NCBI RefSeq assembly: GCF_946480305.1 | Contig: NZ_CAMLJQ010000018.1 | Span: forward strand, 23,699 to 87,698 | Origin: an uncultured Caldimonas sp. | GTDB taxonomy: Bacteria; Pseudomonadota; Gammaproteobacteria; Burkholderiales; Burkholderiaceae | Length of the DNA stretch: 64,000 nucleotides | Direction of reading: 5' to 3' | In this document: positions 7,495 to 16,276 of the stretch, piece by piece | Position numbering within the stretch: the stretch's first letter is position 1 | Layout of the letters: every line of letters starts with the position of its first letter | Made by a program: the position numbers and the translations under genes | The notes under the pieces: model-generated | Databases searched by the model: none | The model's input: only the letters and a program-made list of their open reading frames with translations | What the model was told of the DNA's origin: nothing

Positions 7495-9504
7495 ATGAGC
7501 GCATTCGACTCGGACGACCTCCCGTCCAATCCCACCTCCAACCCGCACTTCAACCAGATCGCCGAGGCCATCCGTTCACGCCGCGGCTTCCTGAAGGCCG
7601 GTCTGGCGACGGGTGCCGTCACCTTCCTCGGCGGCCTGGCAGGCTGTGGCGGTGGCGGCAGCGACGATGACGACGGGGGCACGGACGGCGGCGGCAGCGA
7701 GCAGCCGGTGATGCTGGGCTTCGCCGCGGTCGCGGCGAATTCGGGGGACGCGATCACCGTGCCCGCCGGCTACAAGCACGCCGTGTTCTGCCGCTGGGGC
7801 GATCCGCTGTTCGCCAACTCGCCGGCCTGGAAGGGCGACGCCTCGGAAGACGCCGCAGCGCAACTGCTGCAGATCGGCGACAACCACGACGGCATGCACT
7901 TCTTCCCGCTGACCGAAGGCAACAGCACCGAAGGCCTGCTCGTGATGAACCACGAGTACATCAACGACGAATACTTCTACACGCCCGAGGTGCAGTCCGG
8001 CGCCACGCCGTGGTCGCTCGACCTCGTGCGCAAGGGCCAGTACGCGCATGGCGTGTCGGTCGTGCACGTGAAGCTCGTCAACGGCAACTGGTCGGTGGTG
8101 ATTCCGTCGCAGTACAACCGCCGCATCCACGGCAACACCCCGATGCAGCTGACGGGCCCGGTGCGCGGCCACGCGCTGGTGCGCACCAGCGCCGACCCGG
8201 TGGGCGAAGTCGCACTGGGCACGCTGAACAACTGCGGCAACGGCTACACGCTGTGGGGCACCTACCTCACCTGTGAAGAGAACTTCAACGGCTACTTCGG
8301 CACCACGACCGCCGGCGACACCCGCAGCGACAGCATGAAACGCTACGGCATCAGCGCGCAGGGTTCCGGCTACAAGTGGGAGCAGTTCGACGACCGCTTC
8401 GACTACAAGAAGGAGCCGAACGAATCCAACCGCTTCGGCTGGATCGTCGAGATCGACCCGTACGACCCCACCTCGACGCCGAAGAAGCGCACCGCCCTCG
8501 GCCGCATCAAGCACGAGAACTGCGCGATGACGCTGTCGGCGAACAACCGCGTCGTGGTCTACATGGGTGACGACCAGGCGAACGACTACGTCTACAAGTT
8601 CGTCTCCGACGGCACCTACATCGAAGGCAACGTCGCGAACAACCGCAACCTGCTCGACAGCGGCACGCTCTACGTCGCCAGGTTCGGCGCCGGCGCCACC
8701 GCCAACGACATGATGGGGACCGGCGAATGGGTGGCCCTGAAGCTGGACACCCCGGCAGTTGCGGGCGGCACGCTGGGCGACCTGTTCGCCGACATGGGCG
8801 AGCTGCTGGTGAACACCCGCCTGGCCGCCGACGCCGTTGGTGCGACCAAGATGGACCGGCCCGAGTGGGTGACCGTGCACCCGTCCACCCAGGAGGTCTA
8901 CATCACGCTGACCAACAACAGCGGCCGCACCGTGACCGACGAGGCGAACCCCCGCGCCAGCAACGTCTATGGCCAGATCGTGCGCTGGCGCGAAGCCGGC
9001 AGCGACGCAGCCGCGGCCACCTTCGAGTGGGACCTGTTCGTGCTGGCCGGCAACCCGACGGCGCACACGACCGCCGGCGACCTGCGTGCCGGCTCGGCCA
9101 ACGTGACCACCGACAACCTGTTCAACAGCCCGGACGGCCTGGCCTTCGACGGTGACGGCCGGCTGTGGATCCAGACCGACGGCAACTTCTCGAACGTCGG
9201 CAACTACGCCGGCATGGGCAACAACCAGATGCTGGTGGCCGACCCGACCACGAAGGAGATCCGCCGCTTCCTGGTCGGCCCCTCGGGCTGCGAGATCACC
9301 GGCATCACCTGGACGCCGGACCAGAAGTACGTGTTCGTCAACGTGCAGCACCCGGGCGAATACGGCAGCCATCCGCGCCGCCCGACGGCGACGCCCGCCG
9401 AGGACCCGCTCGCGTTCTGCCAATGGCCGGACGCTGCCGGCGGCCGCCCCCGCTCGGCCACCGTGGTGGTCTGGAAGGAAGATGGCGGCGTGGTCGGCAC
9501 CTGA
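7495..9504 (+). CDS. phoX: PhoX family alkaline phosphatase (Tat lipoprotein)
   Basis: Exported phosphomonoesterase of the PhoX family (DUF839 type), which releases phosphate from organic esters using calcium and iron. The 669-residue protein has a twin-arginine motif (SRRGFLKAG, arginines 29-30), a hydrophobic stretch and a lipobox LAGC with the lipidation cysteine at residue 51. A glycine/aspartate-rich linker follows. This suggests export in folded form and anchoring to a membrane. Family features include MNHEY, CEENFNGYFGT, GWIVEIDPYDP, KHENCAM and the late NSPDGLAFDGDGRLWIQTDG block. A Pho-box-like array precedes it and an intrinsic terminator follows at once, so it is probably monocistronic and phosphate-controlled. 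Confidence 0.92.
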   Translation: MSAFDSDDLPSNPTSNPHFNQIAEAIRSRRGFLKAGLATGAVTFLGGLAGCGGGGSDDDDGGTDGGGSEQPVMLGFAAVAANSGDAITVPAGYKHAVFCRWGDPLFANSPAWKGDASEDAAAQLLQIGDNHDGMHFFPLTEGNSTEGLLVMNHEYINDEYFYTPEVQSGATPWSLDLVRKGQYAHGVSVVHVKLVNGNWSVVIPSQYNRRIHGNTPMQLTGPVRGHALVRTSADPVGEVALGTLNNCGNGYTLWGTYLTCEENFNGYFGTTTAGDTRSDSMKRYGISAQGSGYKWEQFDDRFDYKKEPNESNRFGWIVEIDPYDPTSTPKKRTALGRIKHENCAMTLSANNRVVVYMGDDQANDYVYKFVSDGTYIEGNVANNRNLLDSGTLYVARFGAGATANDMMGTGEWVALKLDTPAVAGGTLGDLFADMGELLVNTRLAADAVGATKMDRPEWVTVHPSTQEVYITLTNNSGRTVTDEANPRASNVYGQIVRWREAGSDAAAATFEWDLFVLAGNPTAHTTAGDLRAGSANVTTDNLFNSPDGLAFDGDGRLWIQTDGNFSNVGNYAGMGNNQMLVADPTTKEIRRFLVGPSGCEITGITWTPDQKYVFVNVQHPGEYGSHPRRPTATPAEDPLAFCQWPDAAGGRPRSATVVVWKEDGGVVGT

Positions 9505-9524
9505 AGCCGCGTTACACCCCTTGC

Positions 9525-9552
9525 AAAGCCGGGCCGGTGCGCCCGGCTTTTT
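9525..9552 (+). terminator. intrinsic terminator of phoX
   Basis: AAAGCCGGGC and GCCCGGCTTT form a perfect 10-bp stem around a six-base loop (CGGTGC), followed by further T residues. It starts 20 bases after the phoX stop codon. Confidence 0.85.
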
Positions 9553-9602
9553 CGTTGGGCGCCGGGCGTATGATCCGCCGCATCCTCGCTCCGCCCCCTG
9601 CC

Positions 9603-9806
9603 ATGCCGCTGCTGCCCCTTCGTGTTCTGACGATCGCGTTGCTCGCGTGCTCGCTCCATGGCTGTGCCGTCGTCAGTGTGGCGGGCGCCGCTGCCGGGGC
9701 GGCCATTTCCGTTGGAGGCGCCGTCGTCACGACCGGCGTGAAGGTCACCGGCGCCGTGATCGAGGCTGGCGTCGATGCGGTCTCGGACGACGACGAGGAC
9801 GACTGA
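9603..9806 (+). CDS. small lipoprotein, unknown function
   Basis: A 67-residue reading frame starting MPLLPLRVLTIALLACSLHG followed by CAVVSVAGAAAGAAI. The hydrophobic N-terminus ends in either LLAC or LHGC, both usable as lipoboxes. The mature part is made of small residues (GAAISVGGAVVTTGV) and ends in a very acidic tail (SDDDEDD). An in-frame ATG at 9570 would add 11 proline-rich residues and is less likely. Proteins of this shape (glycine/alanine stretch after a lipid anchor) are common in betaproteobacteria, but no function is known. It is isolated between the phoX terminator and the convergent IclR gene, whose stop lies six bases away. Confidence 0.6.
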   Translation: MPLLPLRVLTIALLACSLHGCAVVSVAGAAAGAAISVGGAVVTTGVKVTGAVIEAGVDAVSDDDEDD

Positions 9807-9812
9807 CGCCTG

Positions 9813-10667
9813 TCAGTGGTGGCCCGCCGGGCGCTCCAGACGGGCACCCAACGCCACCAGCCGCGGCCGGACCTCGTCGAGCAGGAACTGCGGGCTCAGG
9901 TGAAATGCCGGACCACCGCAGTTGATGGCCATCAGCGAGCGAGCGCCTTCGGGGCGGAATGCGACAGCGATTGCGTTCACGTCCTTCTGCCAATCCCCGA
10001 ACGAGCAGCAGACGCCGAACTCCCGGTATTGCTGGATCGCGGCCTCGATGCCCTGCCGGATGCGCGGCCACGCCATTTCATCGAGCTCACGGATGCGCTC
10101 CATCAGGTCATGGCGTTCGGCCTCCGGGCAGGCGGCCAGGTAGGCGCGCCCCATCGCCGTCGTGGCCAGCGGTATGCGCGAGCCGACGTCGAGGCTGAGC
10201 GTGAGCGCCGAGGGGCTGCGGCAGTTCTCGACGTAGATCATGCTGAGCCGGTCGCGCGTGCCGAGCGACACCATCGCCTGCGAGTGATCGGCGAGGTCCT
10301 GCATCAGCGGGCGGGCGAGCTGCCGTACATCCATGCGCGCCAGCACGGTGCTGCCGAGCGACAGCGCGGCCGTGCCGAGCCGATAGCGGCCGGTGTCCTC
10401 CACGTAGTCCAGGAAGCCCAGCTTGGTGAGCGTGTAGGTCAGTCGCGAGATCGTCGACTTCGGCAGGCTGCAGCGTTTCGCCAGCTCCTGGTTGCTCAGC
10501 ATCTTGTCGCTGGAGCGGAAGCAGCGCAGCACCTCCAGCCCGCGCGCAAGCGCCGTGACGAAGTGGCGGTCCTCCTTGATGCGCGGCGCATCGCGCGGCG
10601 GCATGCCAGCGCTGTTGTCGTTCGGGGTCTCGTCCTGCCCGCTGGAGGCTGGGTGGTTCAGGGCCAT
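9813..10667 (-). CDS. IclR family transcriptional regulator
   Basis: A 284-residue regulator. The winged helix-turn-helix lies at about residues 40-95 (SNQELAKRCSLPKSTISRLTYTL), and the effector-binding IclR domain follows, with LGTAALSLGSTVLARMDVR and a C-terminal sensor part. The start at MALNHPASSGQ is set by an AAGGA ribosome site five bases ahead. Members of this family control catabolism of aromatic acids and related compounds in betaproteobacteria. The gene is divergent from a 3-hydroxyacyl-CoA dehydrogenase. Three copies of one palindrome, two in the shared promoter region and one before the next gene, are the natural candidates for its binding sites, including autoregulation. Confidence 0.9.
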   Translation of the reverse strand: MALNHPASSGQDETPNDNSAGMPPRDAPRIKEDRHFVTALARGLEVLRCFRSSDKMLSNQELAKRCSLPKSTISRLTYTLTKLGFLDYVEDTGRYRLGTAALSLGSTVLARMDVRQLARPLMQDLADHSQAMVSLGTRDRLSMIYVENCRSPSALTLSLDVGSRIPLATTAMGRAYLAACPEAERHDLMERIRELDEMAWPRIRQGIEAAIQQYREFGVCCSFGDWQKDVNAIAVAFRPEGARSLMAINCGGPAFHLSPQFLLDEVRPRLVALGARLERPAGHH

Positions 10668-10726
10668 GCTGTCCTTTCGAGGCACATCGTGCCGCTGCAC
10701 ACGGCGCTTCCTGGTTTCGGAATACC

Positions 10727-10743
10727 GTGCCGCATTGCAGAAC
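10727..10743. promoter_or_regulatory. IclR-type operator, copy 1 (regulator side)
   Basis: GTGCCGCATTGCAGAAC matches the palindrome GTTCTGCANTGCAGAAC at 14 of 16 defined positions, with an intact right half. It lies 60 bases upstream of the IclR start codon, a fitting place for autoregulation. Confidence 0.6.
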
Positions 10744-10843
10744 CGACAGTGTGCACTGCCCACGGCCCCACCCCGCCCCTCGGAACCCCTCCTTGACGGA
10801 ACAAGCCTCACCCCGCAACATCGGATACTTCACATCTTCAAAA

Positions 10844-10864
10844 TATAGTTCTGCAATGCAGTTC
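10844..10864 (+). promoter_or_regulatory. IclR-type operator, copy 2, with overlapping -10 element and start codon
   Basis: GTTCTGCAATGCAGTTC (10848-10864) matches the shared palindrome at 14 of 16 positions, with an intact left half. It covers the ATG of the dehydrogenase gene (10856). Just before it, TATAGT at 10844-10849 is a good -10 hexamer; transcription would then begin about at the A of the ATG. No good -35 hexamer sits at the right distance. Bound regulator would block the promoter directly. Confidence 0.55.
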
Positions 10865-12379
10865 ACCGATCTCACCCGCATTCAACTGGCCGTGGTCGGC
10901 GCCGGCGTCATGGGCCGGGGCATTGCGCAGATCGCCGCGCAGGCGGGCTGCACCGTGTTGCTGTTCGATGCCAAGCCCAATGCGGCCGCGGCCGGCGTCC
11001 AAGAGCTGACGCAGACGTTCGACAAGCTGGCGCAGAAAGCCAAGCTGAGCAAAGAAGCGGCCACCGCTGCCGCGGCACGCCTGCGCGCCGTCGACGCACT
11101 CCCGCAGCTGCAGGCGTGCGACGTGGTCGTGGAAGCGGTGGTCGAGGACCTGGCCGTCAAGCGCCAGTTGTTTGCCGAGTTGGAGACGATCGTGCGGCCC
11201 GACTGCGTGCTGGCAACGAACACTTCATCGCTGTCCGTCACTGCCATTGCCGCGGGCCTGAAGCATCCGCAACGCGTGGCCGGGTTCCACTTCTTCAACC
11301 CCGTGCCGCTGATGAAGATCGTCGAAGTGATCGACGGCCTGCTCACGCAGCCCGGCGTGGGCGACTTCCTGCTGAAGCTCGGCGAGCACCTCGGGCACAC
11401 CGCCGTGCGCGCGAAAGACACGCCCGGCTTCATCGTCAACCATGCCGGCCGCGGCTACGGCACCGAGGCGCTGCGCCTGCTGAACGAAGGCGTCGCCGAG
11501 TTCCACCAGATCGATCGCATCCTGCGCGACACCGCCGGCTTCAAGCTGGGACCCTTCGAGTTGATGGACCTCACGGCGCTGGACGTCTCGCACCCCGTGA
11601 TGGAATCGATCTACCACCAATACTACGAAGAGCCCCGCTTCCGGCCGCAACCCTTGACGCGCCAGATGCTCGCCGCCGGCCTGGTGGGACGCAAGGTGGG
11701 GCGCGGGTTCTATCGGTACGTCGACGGGCAGGCCGAACGGTACGAAGAGCCACCCGCCCCCACCGTGCGCCCGTCGCGCGTGTGGATCAGCAGCGCCGAC
11801 GAACGCGGCCACCGCAAGGCGTTGGAGCTGGTTCGCATGCTGGGCGGCACCATCGACGAGGGCGAACGCCCAGCGGACGACAGCTTGTGCATCGTGACCC
11901 CGCTCGGGCACGACGCAACCACGTGCGCGACTCGAGAGCGGATCGACGCGAGCCGTACGGTCGCCATCGACACGCTGTTCGACAGCAGCCGACGCCGCGT
12001 GGTGATGAGCACGCCGGTCACGAGCGTCGCCACGCTCGAGCAGGCCCGTGGCTTGTTCGGCAGCGACGGTGTGCCCGTCTCGATGATCCGCGACTGCGCC
12101 GGCCTGCTTGCACCACGGGTGGTGGCCACCATCGTCAACATCGCTTGCGAGATCGCGCAGCAGCGCATCGCGCGGCCGCACGACATCGACCTGGCCGTGA
12201 CGCTGGGGCTGGGGTATCCGCGAGGGCCGCTGGCCTGGGGCGATCATCTCGGTGCGCGCACGGTCTTGACGGTGCTCGACGAACTGCTCGCCAGTACCGG
12301 CGACCCACGCTACCGCGCCAGCCCGTGGCTGAGGCGCCGGGCACAACTCGACGTGTCCCTGCTCACCGACGAAGCCTGA
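10856..12379 (+). CDS. 3-hydroxyacyl-CoA dehydrogenase (PaaH/PaaC-like)
   Basis: NAD-dependent oxidation of a 3-hydroxyacyl-CoA. The 507-residue protein matches the long PaaH-type form. The N-terminal Rossmann motif is VVGAGVMGRGIAQIAA near residue 14, the family signature is FHFFNPVPLMKIVEVI, and the C-terminal helical domain includes DTPGFIVNHAGRGYG and FKLGPFELMDLTALD. A second dehydrogenase-like C-terminal segment ends the protein (LGYPRGPLAWGDHLG). The start ATG lacks a ribosome site and sits inside an IclR-type operator, so a leaderless transcript is possible. The divergent IclR gene suggests control by a pathway intermediate. Phenylacetate or another aromatic/dicarboxylic acid route is plausible, but no other pathway genes are present, so the substrate is open. 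Confidence 0.88.
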   Translation: MQFTDLTRIQLAVVGAGVMGRGIAQIAAQAGCTVLLFDAKPNAAAAGVQELTQTFDKLAQKAKLSKEAATAAAARLRAVDALPQLQACDVVVEAVVEDLAVKRQLFAELETIVRPDCVLATNTSSLSVTAIAAGLKHPQRVAGFHFFNPVPLMKIVEVIDGLLTQPGVGDFLLKLGEHLGHTAVRAKDTPGFIVNHAGRGYGTEALRLLNEGVAEFHQIDRILRDTAGFKLGPFELMDLTALDVSHPVMESIYHQYYEEPRFRPQPLTRQMLAAGLVGRKVGRGFYRYVDGQAERYEEPPAPTVRPSRVWISSADERGHRKALELVRMLGGTIDEGERPADDSLCIVTPLGHDATTCATRERIDASRTVAIDTLFDSSRRRVVMSTPVTSVATLEQARGLFGSDGVPVSMIRDCAGLLAPRVVATIVNIACEIAQQRIARPHDIDLAVTLGLGYPRGPLAWGDHLGARTVLTVLDELLASTGDPRYRASPWLRRRAQLDVSLLTDEA

Positions 12380-12517
12380 CCTGCCCACTTGGTGTGCTGT
12401 CCCGCTGTGCAGCACGGGCGCCTGTCGCGTGTCGCGACGACGACAATTTCCTAGGACGAGACCCAGTGTTGGATCGGTCTCTTCGCCGCTACCCTTGTTT
12501 CACAAGTGAATAGACAG

Positions 12518-12534
12518 GTTCTGCACTGCAGAAC
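12518..12534. promoter_or_regulatory. IclR-type operator, copy 3 (perfect palindrome)
   Basis: GTTCTGCACTGCAGAAC is a perfect inverted repeat, with 8-base arms around a central C, located 47 bases before the start of the binding-protein gene. It is the best copy of the motif found beside the IclR gene. A second small inverted repeat, TTCACAAGTGAA, lies just upstream at 12499-12510. Confidence 0.65.
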
Positions 12535-12580
12535 TTCCGATGAACGAGGACGGCCCGCCGGGCCGGGTGAGGAGACGAAG

Positions 12581-13729
12581 ATGCCCCTGCTGCGCCGCGG
12601 CCGACGCCTGTTGCTTGCGATCTCCACGGTGATAACCGTGTCCACCCAGGCGGCCTTGGCCGCCCCCGACATCGTGATCGGGCAGGTCGCTCCGTTGAGT
12701 GGCGTGATCGCCGGCACCGGCGACGAATACGTGGCAGGAGCGCATGCGTACTTCTCTCACGTGAACGCGCGTGGTGGCGTGAATGGCCGCAAGATCCGCG
12801 TGGTGCTGAAGGACGATGGCTACAAGCCGGAACTGACGCTGCAACACACGCGCCAGATGCTCGAACAGGACAACCCGGTTGCGCTGTTCGGCTTTGTCGG
12901 CACCGCGAACATCCTTGCGCTGAACAAGAACAAGGTGCTCAGCGAGGCCGGCATCGCCCTGCTCGCACCGTACACCGGCGCCGCGGACCTGCGCGAGCCG
13001 GTCAATCCGCACCTGTTCCACATCCGCGCCAGCTACACCGACGAGACCGCCAAGATGGTCGAGCACCTACACACCATCGGGTTGCGTCGCTTTGCGGTGA
13101 TGTACCAGAACGACGGGTTCGGCAAGAGCGGGCTGGCCGGCGCCGAGCAGGCCACCACCCGGCTGGGGCTGCAGCTCGTGGCAGCGGGCCATTACGACCG
13201 GACCAAGCCCGAGGAAGTCGACGAGGCGGTGAAAGCCATCGCGCCTGCCAACCCCGATGCCGTGATCATGGTGTCGGTCAACCGGGCATCGGCCGCGTTC
13301 GTGAAAAAGCTGCGCGCCGCCGGCAGTCGGGCGCAGCTCTTCAGCATCTCGGTCGTCAACTTCAAGGAGCTGCTGAAGAACGCCGGCGAGGACCTGGCGC
13401 GCGGTATCGGCATCTCGCAGGTGATGCCCTTCCCCTACTCGCCCTCCGCACCGGTGGTGCGCGAGTTCCACGCGCTGATGAAGCAGTACGCGCCGGACAA
13501 GGTCATCTCCTACGCCAGCATCGAGTCGTTCATTGCCGCCAAGGTGATGGTGGAGGCGCTGCGCCGCAGCGGCCCCGAGCCGAGCCGGGAACGGGTGCTC
13601 GCGGCCTTGCAGAACATGCGTGAGTACGACGTCGGCGGCTTCAAGATCGGCTTCGGGCCTGACGACCGCGTCGGTTCACGCTACGTCGAAGTGACGGTCA
13701 TCGGGCGCGACGGACGATTGCTGCGCTAG
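12581..13729 (+). CDS. ABC transporter periplasmic binding protein (branched-chain amino acid/aromatic acid type)
   Basis: A 382-residue type I periplasmic binding protein (LivK/Peripla_BP_6 class). The signal peptide MPLLRRGRRLLLAIS is followed by a hydrophobic run ending ALAA, and the mature protein begins PDIVIGQVAPLSG. Family blocks include NGRKIRVVLKDDGYKPE, LFGFVGTAN, FAVMYQNDGFGKSG and ASIESFIAAKVMVEAL. The start is set by a GAGGAG ribosome site; the open frame further upstream runs through the operator and is not coding. No permease or ATPase gene accompanies it. The perfect copy of the IclR palindrome before it suggests it imports a substrate or precursor of the pathway served by the neighbouring dehydrogenase. 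Confidence 0.88.
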   Translation: MPLLRRGRRLLLAISTVITVSTQAALAAPDIVIGQVAPLSGVIAGTGDEYVAGAHAYFSHVNARGGVNGRKIRVVLKDDGYKPELTLQHTRQMLEQDNPVALFGFVGTANILALNKNKVLSEAGIALLAPYTGAADLREPVNPHLFHIRASYTDETAKMVEHLHTIGLRRFAVMYQNDGFGKSGLAGAEQATTRLGLQLVAAGHYDRTKPEEVDEAVKAIAPANPDAVIMVSVNRASAAFVKKLRAAGSRAQLFSISVVNFKELLKNAGEDLARGIGISQVMPFPYSPSAPVVREFHALMKQYAPDKVISYASIESFIAAKVMVEALRRSGPEPSRERVLAALQNMREYDVGGFKIGFGPDDRVGSRYVEVTVIGRDGRLLR

Positions 13730-13764
13730 GGCCTGTTCACGTTACCGAGGTCTGCACGAGCGCT

Positions 13765-16113
13765 TCACTCGATCGGCGTCAGCTTCGCGACGCTCAGCGC
13801 CAGCCACTTCAGGCCATGTCTGCCGAAGTTGATCTGCGCCCGCGCGTCGGCCCCGCTGCCTTCGAGCGTGACGATCACGCCCTCGCCGAACTTGGTGTGG
13901 AACACCGACTGCCCCACGCGCAGCGCGACGCCGTCCGACGTGGACACCTTGGGCTCGATCTTCTTCTGACCGCCACCGAATGACGAGGCGCCCGACGCCA
14001 CTTCGGCCCAGGCCGAGCGCGGGTCGCGTGCGAAGCTCGAACCGAAGCCCTGCACCTTGGGCGTGATCCATTTCAACGCGCCCTCGGGCAATTCGTCGAA
14101 GAAGCGGCTCTTGACGTTGTAGCGCGTCTGCCCGTGCAGCATGCGCGTCTGGCTGTGGCTCAGGTACAGCCGCTTGCGCGCACGCGTGATCGCCACGTAC
14201 ATCAGCCGCCGCTCTTCCTCCAGGCCTTCATAGTCGGACAGCGAGTTCTCGTGCGGGAACAGGCCTTCTTCGAGGCCGGTGATGAACACGCAGTCGAACT
14301 CCAGGCCCTTGGCGGCATGCACCGTCATCATCTGGATCGCGTCCTGCCCGGCCTGCGCCTGGTTGTCGCCCGCCTCCAGCGCGGCGTGCGTCAGGAACGC
14401 TGCCAGCGGCGACACGATCTCGCCCGTCTCGGCATCAGGTGTGATGTCGGCCAGCGCCACCGCCGGCGGGTCGCCCTCGGCCATCGCGCCGGCCTGCTCG
14501 TCGATCGGCAGCGCCACGGCATCCTTGCCGAAGCCCTCCTGCGTGACGAAGGCTTCGGCAGCGTTGATCAGTTCGTCCAGGTTCTCCAGCCGCTCGCGGC
14601 CTTCCTTCTCGTTGCGATAGAAATCGGTCAGCCCGGACGCTTCGATCACGTGCTCGATGATCTCGCGCAGCGTGAGGCCGCGGGTGGCATCGCGCATCGC
14701 GTCGACCAGGGCATTGAACGCAGCGAGATTCGCGCCGCCCTTGCCCGTCACCGCGCCGGTGCTCTGGTACAGGCTGCGTCCGCTCGCCCGCGCTGCATCC
14801 TGCAACTGCTCGATCGTGCGCGCACCGATGCCGCGTGTCGGGAAGTTGACCACGCGCAGGTAGCTGGTGTCGTCGTTCGGGTTCTCGAGCAGCCTCAGAT
14901 AGGCCAGTGCATGCTTGATCTCGGCGCGCTCGAAGAAGCGCAGGCCGCCATACACGCGGTACGGAATGCCGGCATTGAACAGCGCGCTTTCGAGCACCCG
15001 CGACTGCGCGTTGGAGCGGTACAGGATCGCGATCTCGATGCGCGGCGTGCCTTCGCGGTGTAGTTGCTGCGCTTCTTCGAGCAGCCATTGCGCCTCGGCA
15101 TAGTCACTGGTGGCTTCGTACACGCGCACCGGCTCGCCGGGGCCTGCCTCGGTGCGCAGGTTCTTGCCCAGGCGCTTGCGGTTGTGGGCGATCAGTTCGT
15201 TGGCGGCGTCGAGGATGTTGCCGTAGCTGCGGTAGTTGCGCTCCAGCTTGATGACGTGCTCGACGCGGAACTCGCGCTCGAAGTCCGACATGTTGCCGAC
15301 CTGCGCGCCGCGGAAGGCATAGATGCTCTGGTCGTCGTCGCCCACGGCGAACACGCTGTTGCTCTGGCCCGCGAACATCTTGAGCCAGGCGTACTGCAGG
15401 CGGTTGGTGTCCTGGAACTCGTCGACGAGGATGTGGCTGAAGCGCCGCTGGTAGTGCTCGCGCACCGCGGGCTGGTCGCGCATCAGCTCGTAGGTGCGCA
15501 GCAGCAGTTCGGCGAAGTCGACCACGCCCTCGCGCTGGCACTGGTCTTCGTAGGCCTGGTAGATGTCGACCAGCGTGCGCGTCTGCTCGTCGCGCACCGT
15601 CACGTCCTTCGGGCGCAGGCCCTCTTCCTTGCTGCCCGCGATGAACCACGTGACCTGCTTGGGCACGAAGCGCTCTTCGTCGAGGTTCATGCCTTTGATG
15701 ACGCGGCGCACGGCAGAGAGCTGGTCCTGCGAGTCGAGGATCTGGAAGCTCTGCGGCAGTGCGGCGAGCTTCCAGTGCGCACGCAGGAAGCGGTTGCACA
15801 AGCCGTGGAAGGTGCCAATCCACATGCCTCGCACCGGAATCGGCAACATGGTGCCCAGGCGCGTCAGCATCTCCTTCGCCGCCTTGTTGGTGAAGGTCAC
15901 GGCCATCACGCCGGCCGGTGACACCTGGCCCGTCTGGATCAACCACGCGATGCGGGTGGTGAGCACGCGCGTCTTGCCGGAGCCGGCGCCGGCCAGGATC
16001 AGCGCATGCCGGGCGGGCAGCGTGACGGCGGCCAGCTGCTCGGGGTTGAGGTTGTTCAGCAGGGCGCTGCCGGGAGCCGGAGAGGGAAACGTTTCAGGCG
16101 GGAGCGGGTTCAT
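13765..16113 (-). CDS. uvrD: UvrD/PcrA-type DNA helicase II
   Basis: A 782-residue superfamily 1A 3'-5' helicase for nucleotide-excision and mismatch repair. All helicase motifs are visible in order: Walker A AGAGSGKT near residue 42, VTFTNKAAKEM (Ia), VDEFQDTN (II), GDDDQSIYAFRGA (III), LERNYRSYGNIL (IV), MTVHAAKGLEFD (V) and MYVAITRARKRLYLSH (VI). The C-terminus ends in the Tudor-like polymerase-interacting segment (VGQSVFHTKFGEGVIVTLEG and on) typical of UvrD/PcrA rather than Rep. The start at MNPLPPETFPSP is the first plausible ATG. It converges with the binding-protein gene, 35 bases apart. Confidence 0.95.
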   Translation of the reverse strand: MNPLPPETFPSPAPGSALLNNLNPEQLAAVTLPARHALILAGAGSGKTRVLTTRIAWLIQTGQVSPAGVMAVTFTNKAAKEMLTRLGTMLPIPVRGMWIGTFHGLCNRFLRAHWKLAALPQSFQILDSQDQLSAVRRVIKGMNLDEERFVPKQVTWFIAGSKEEGLRPKDVTVRDEQTRTLVDIYQAYEDQCQREGVVDFAELLLRTYELMRDQPAVREHYQRRFSHILVDEFQDTNRLQYAWLKMFAGQSNSVFAVGDDDQSIYAFRGAQVGNMSDFEREFRVEHVIKLERNYRSYGNILDAANELIAHNRKRLGKNLRTEAGPGEPVRVYEATSDYAEAQWLLEEAQQLHREGTPRIEIAILYRSNAQSRVLESALFNAGIPYRVYGGLRFFERAEIKHALAYLRLLENPNDDTSYLRVVNFPTRGIGARTIEQLQDAARASGRSLYQSTGAVTGKGGANLAAFNALVDAMRDATRGLTLREIIEHVIEASGLTDFYRNEKEGRERLENLDELINAAEAFVTQEGFGKDAVALPIDEQAGAMAEGDPPAVALADITPDAETGEIVSPLAAFLTHAALEAGDNQAQAGQDAIQMMTVHAAKGLEFDCVFITGLEEGLFPHENSLSDYEGLEEERRLMYVAITRARKRLYLSHSQTRMLHGQTRYNVKSRFFDELPEGALKWITPKVQGFGSSFARDPRSAWAEVASGASSFGGGQKKIEPKVSTSDGVALRVGQSVFHTKFGEGVIVTLEGSGADARAQINFGRHGLKWLALSVAKLTPIE

Positions 16114-16276
16114 CCGCCGATTCTAGGAGCCTGCGCCGAGGCCCTCCCGGCCGGGGCCACGCGTCCTGCTTCCCGTACGTAAAGTTCGGCAAAGCTCGAT
16201 TGCGCCCCGCCGCCGCGCTCGGTCGACCGGGTAGCCTGTGCGCCCGACGCAAGGACAAAAAGCACCCGGAGGACCT

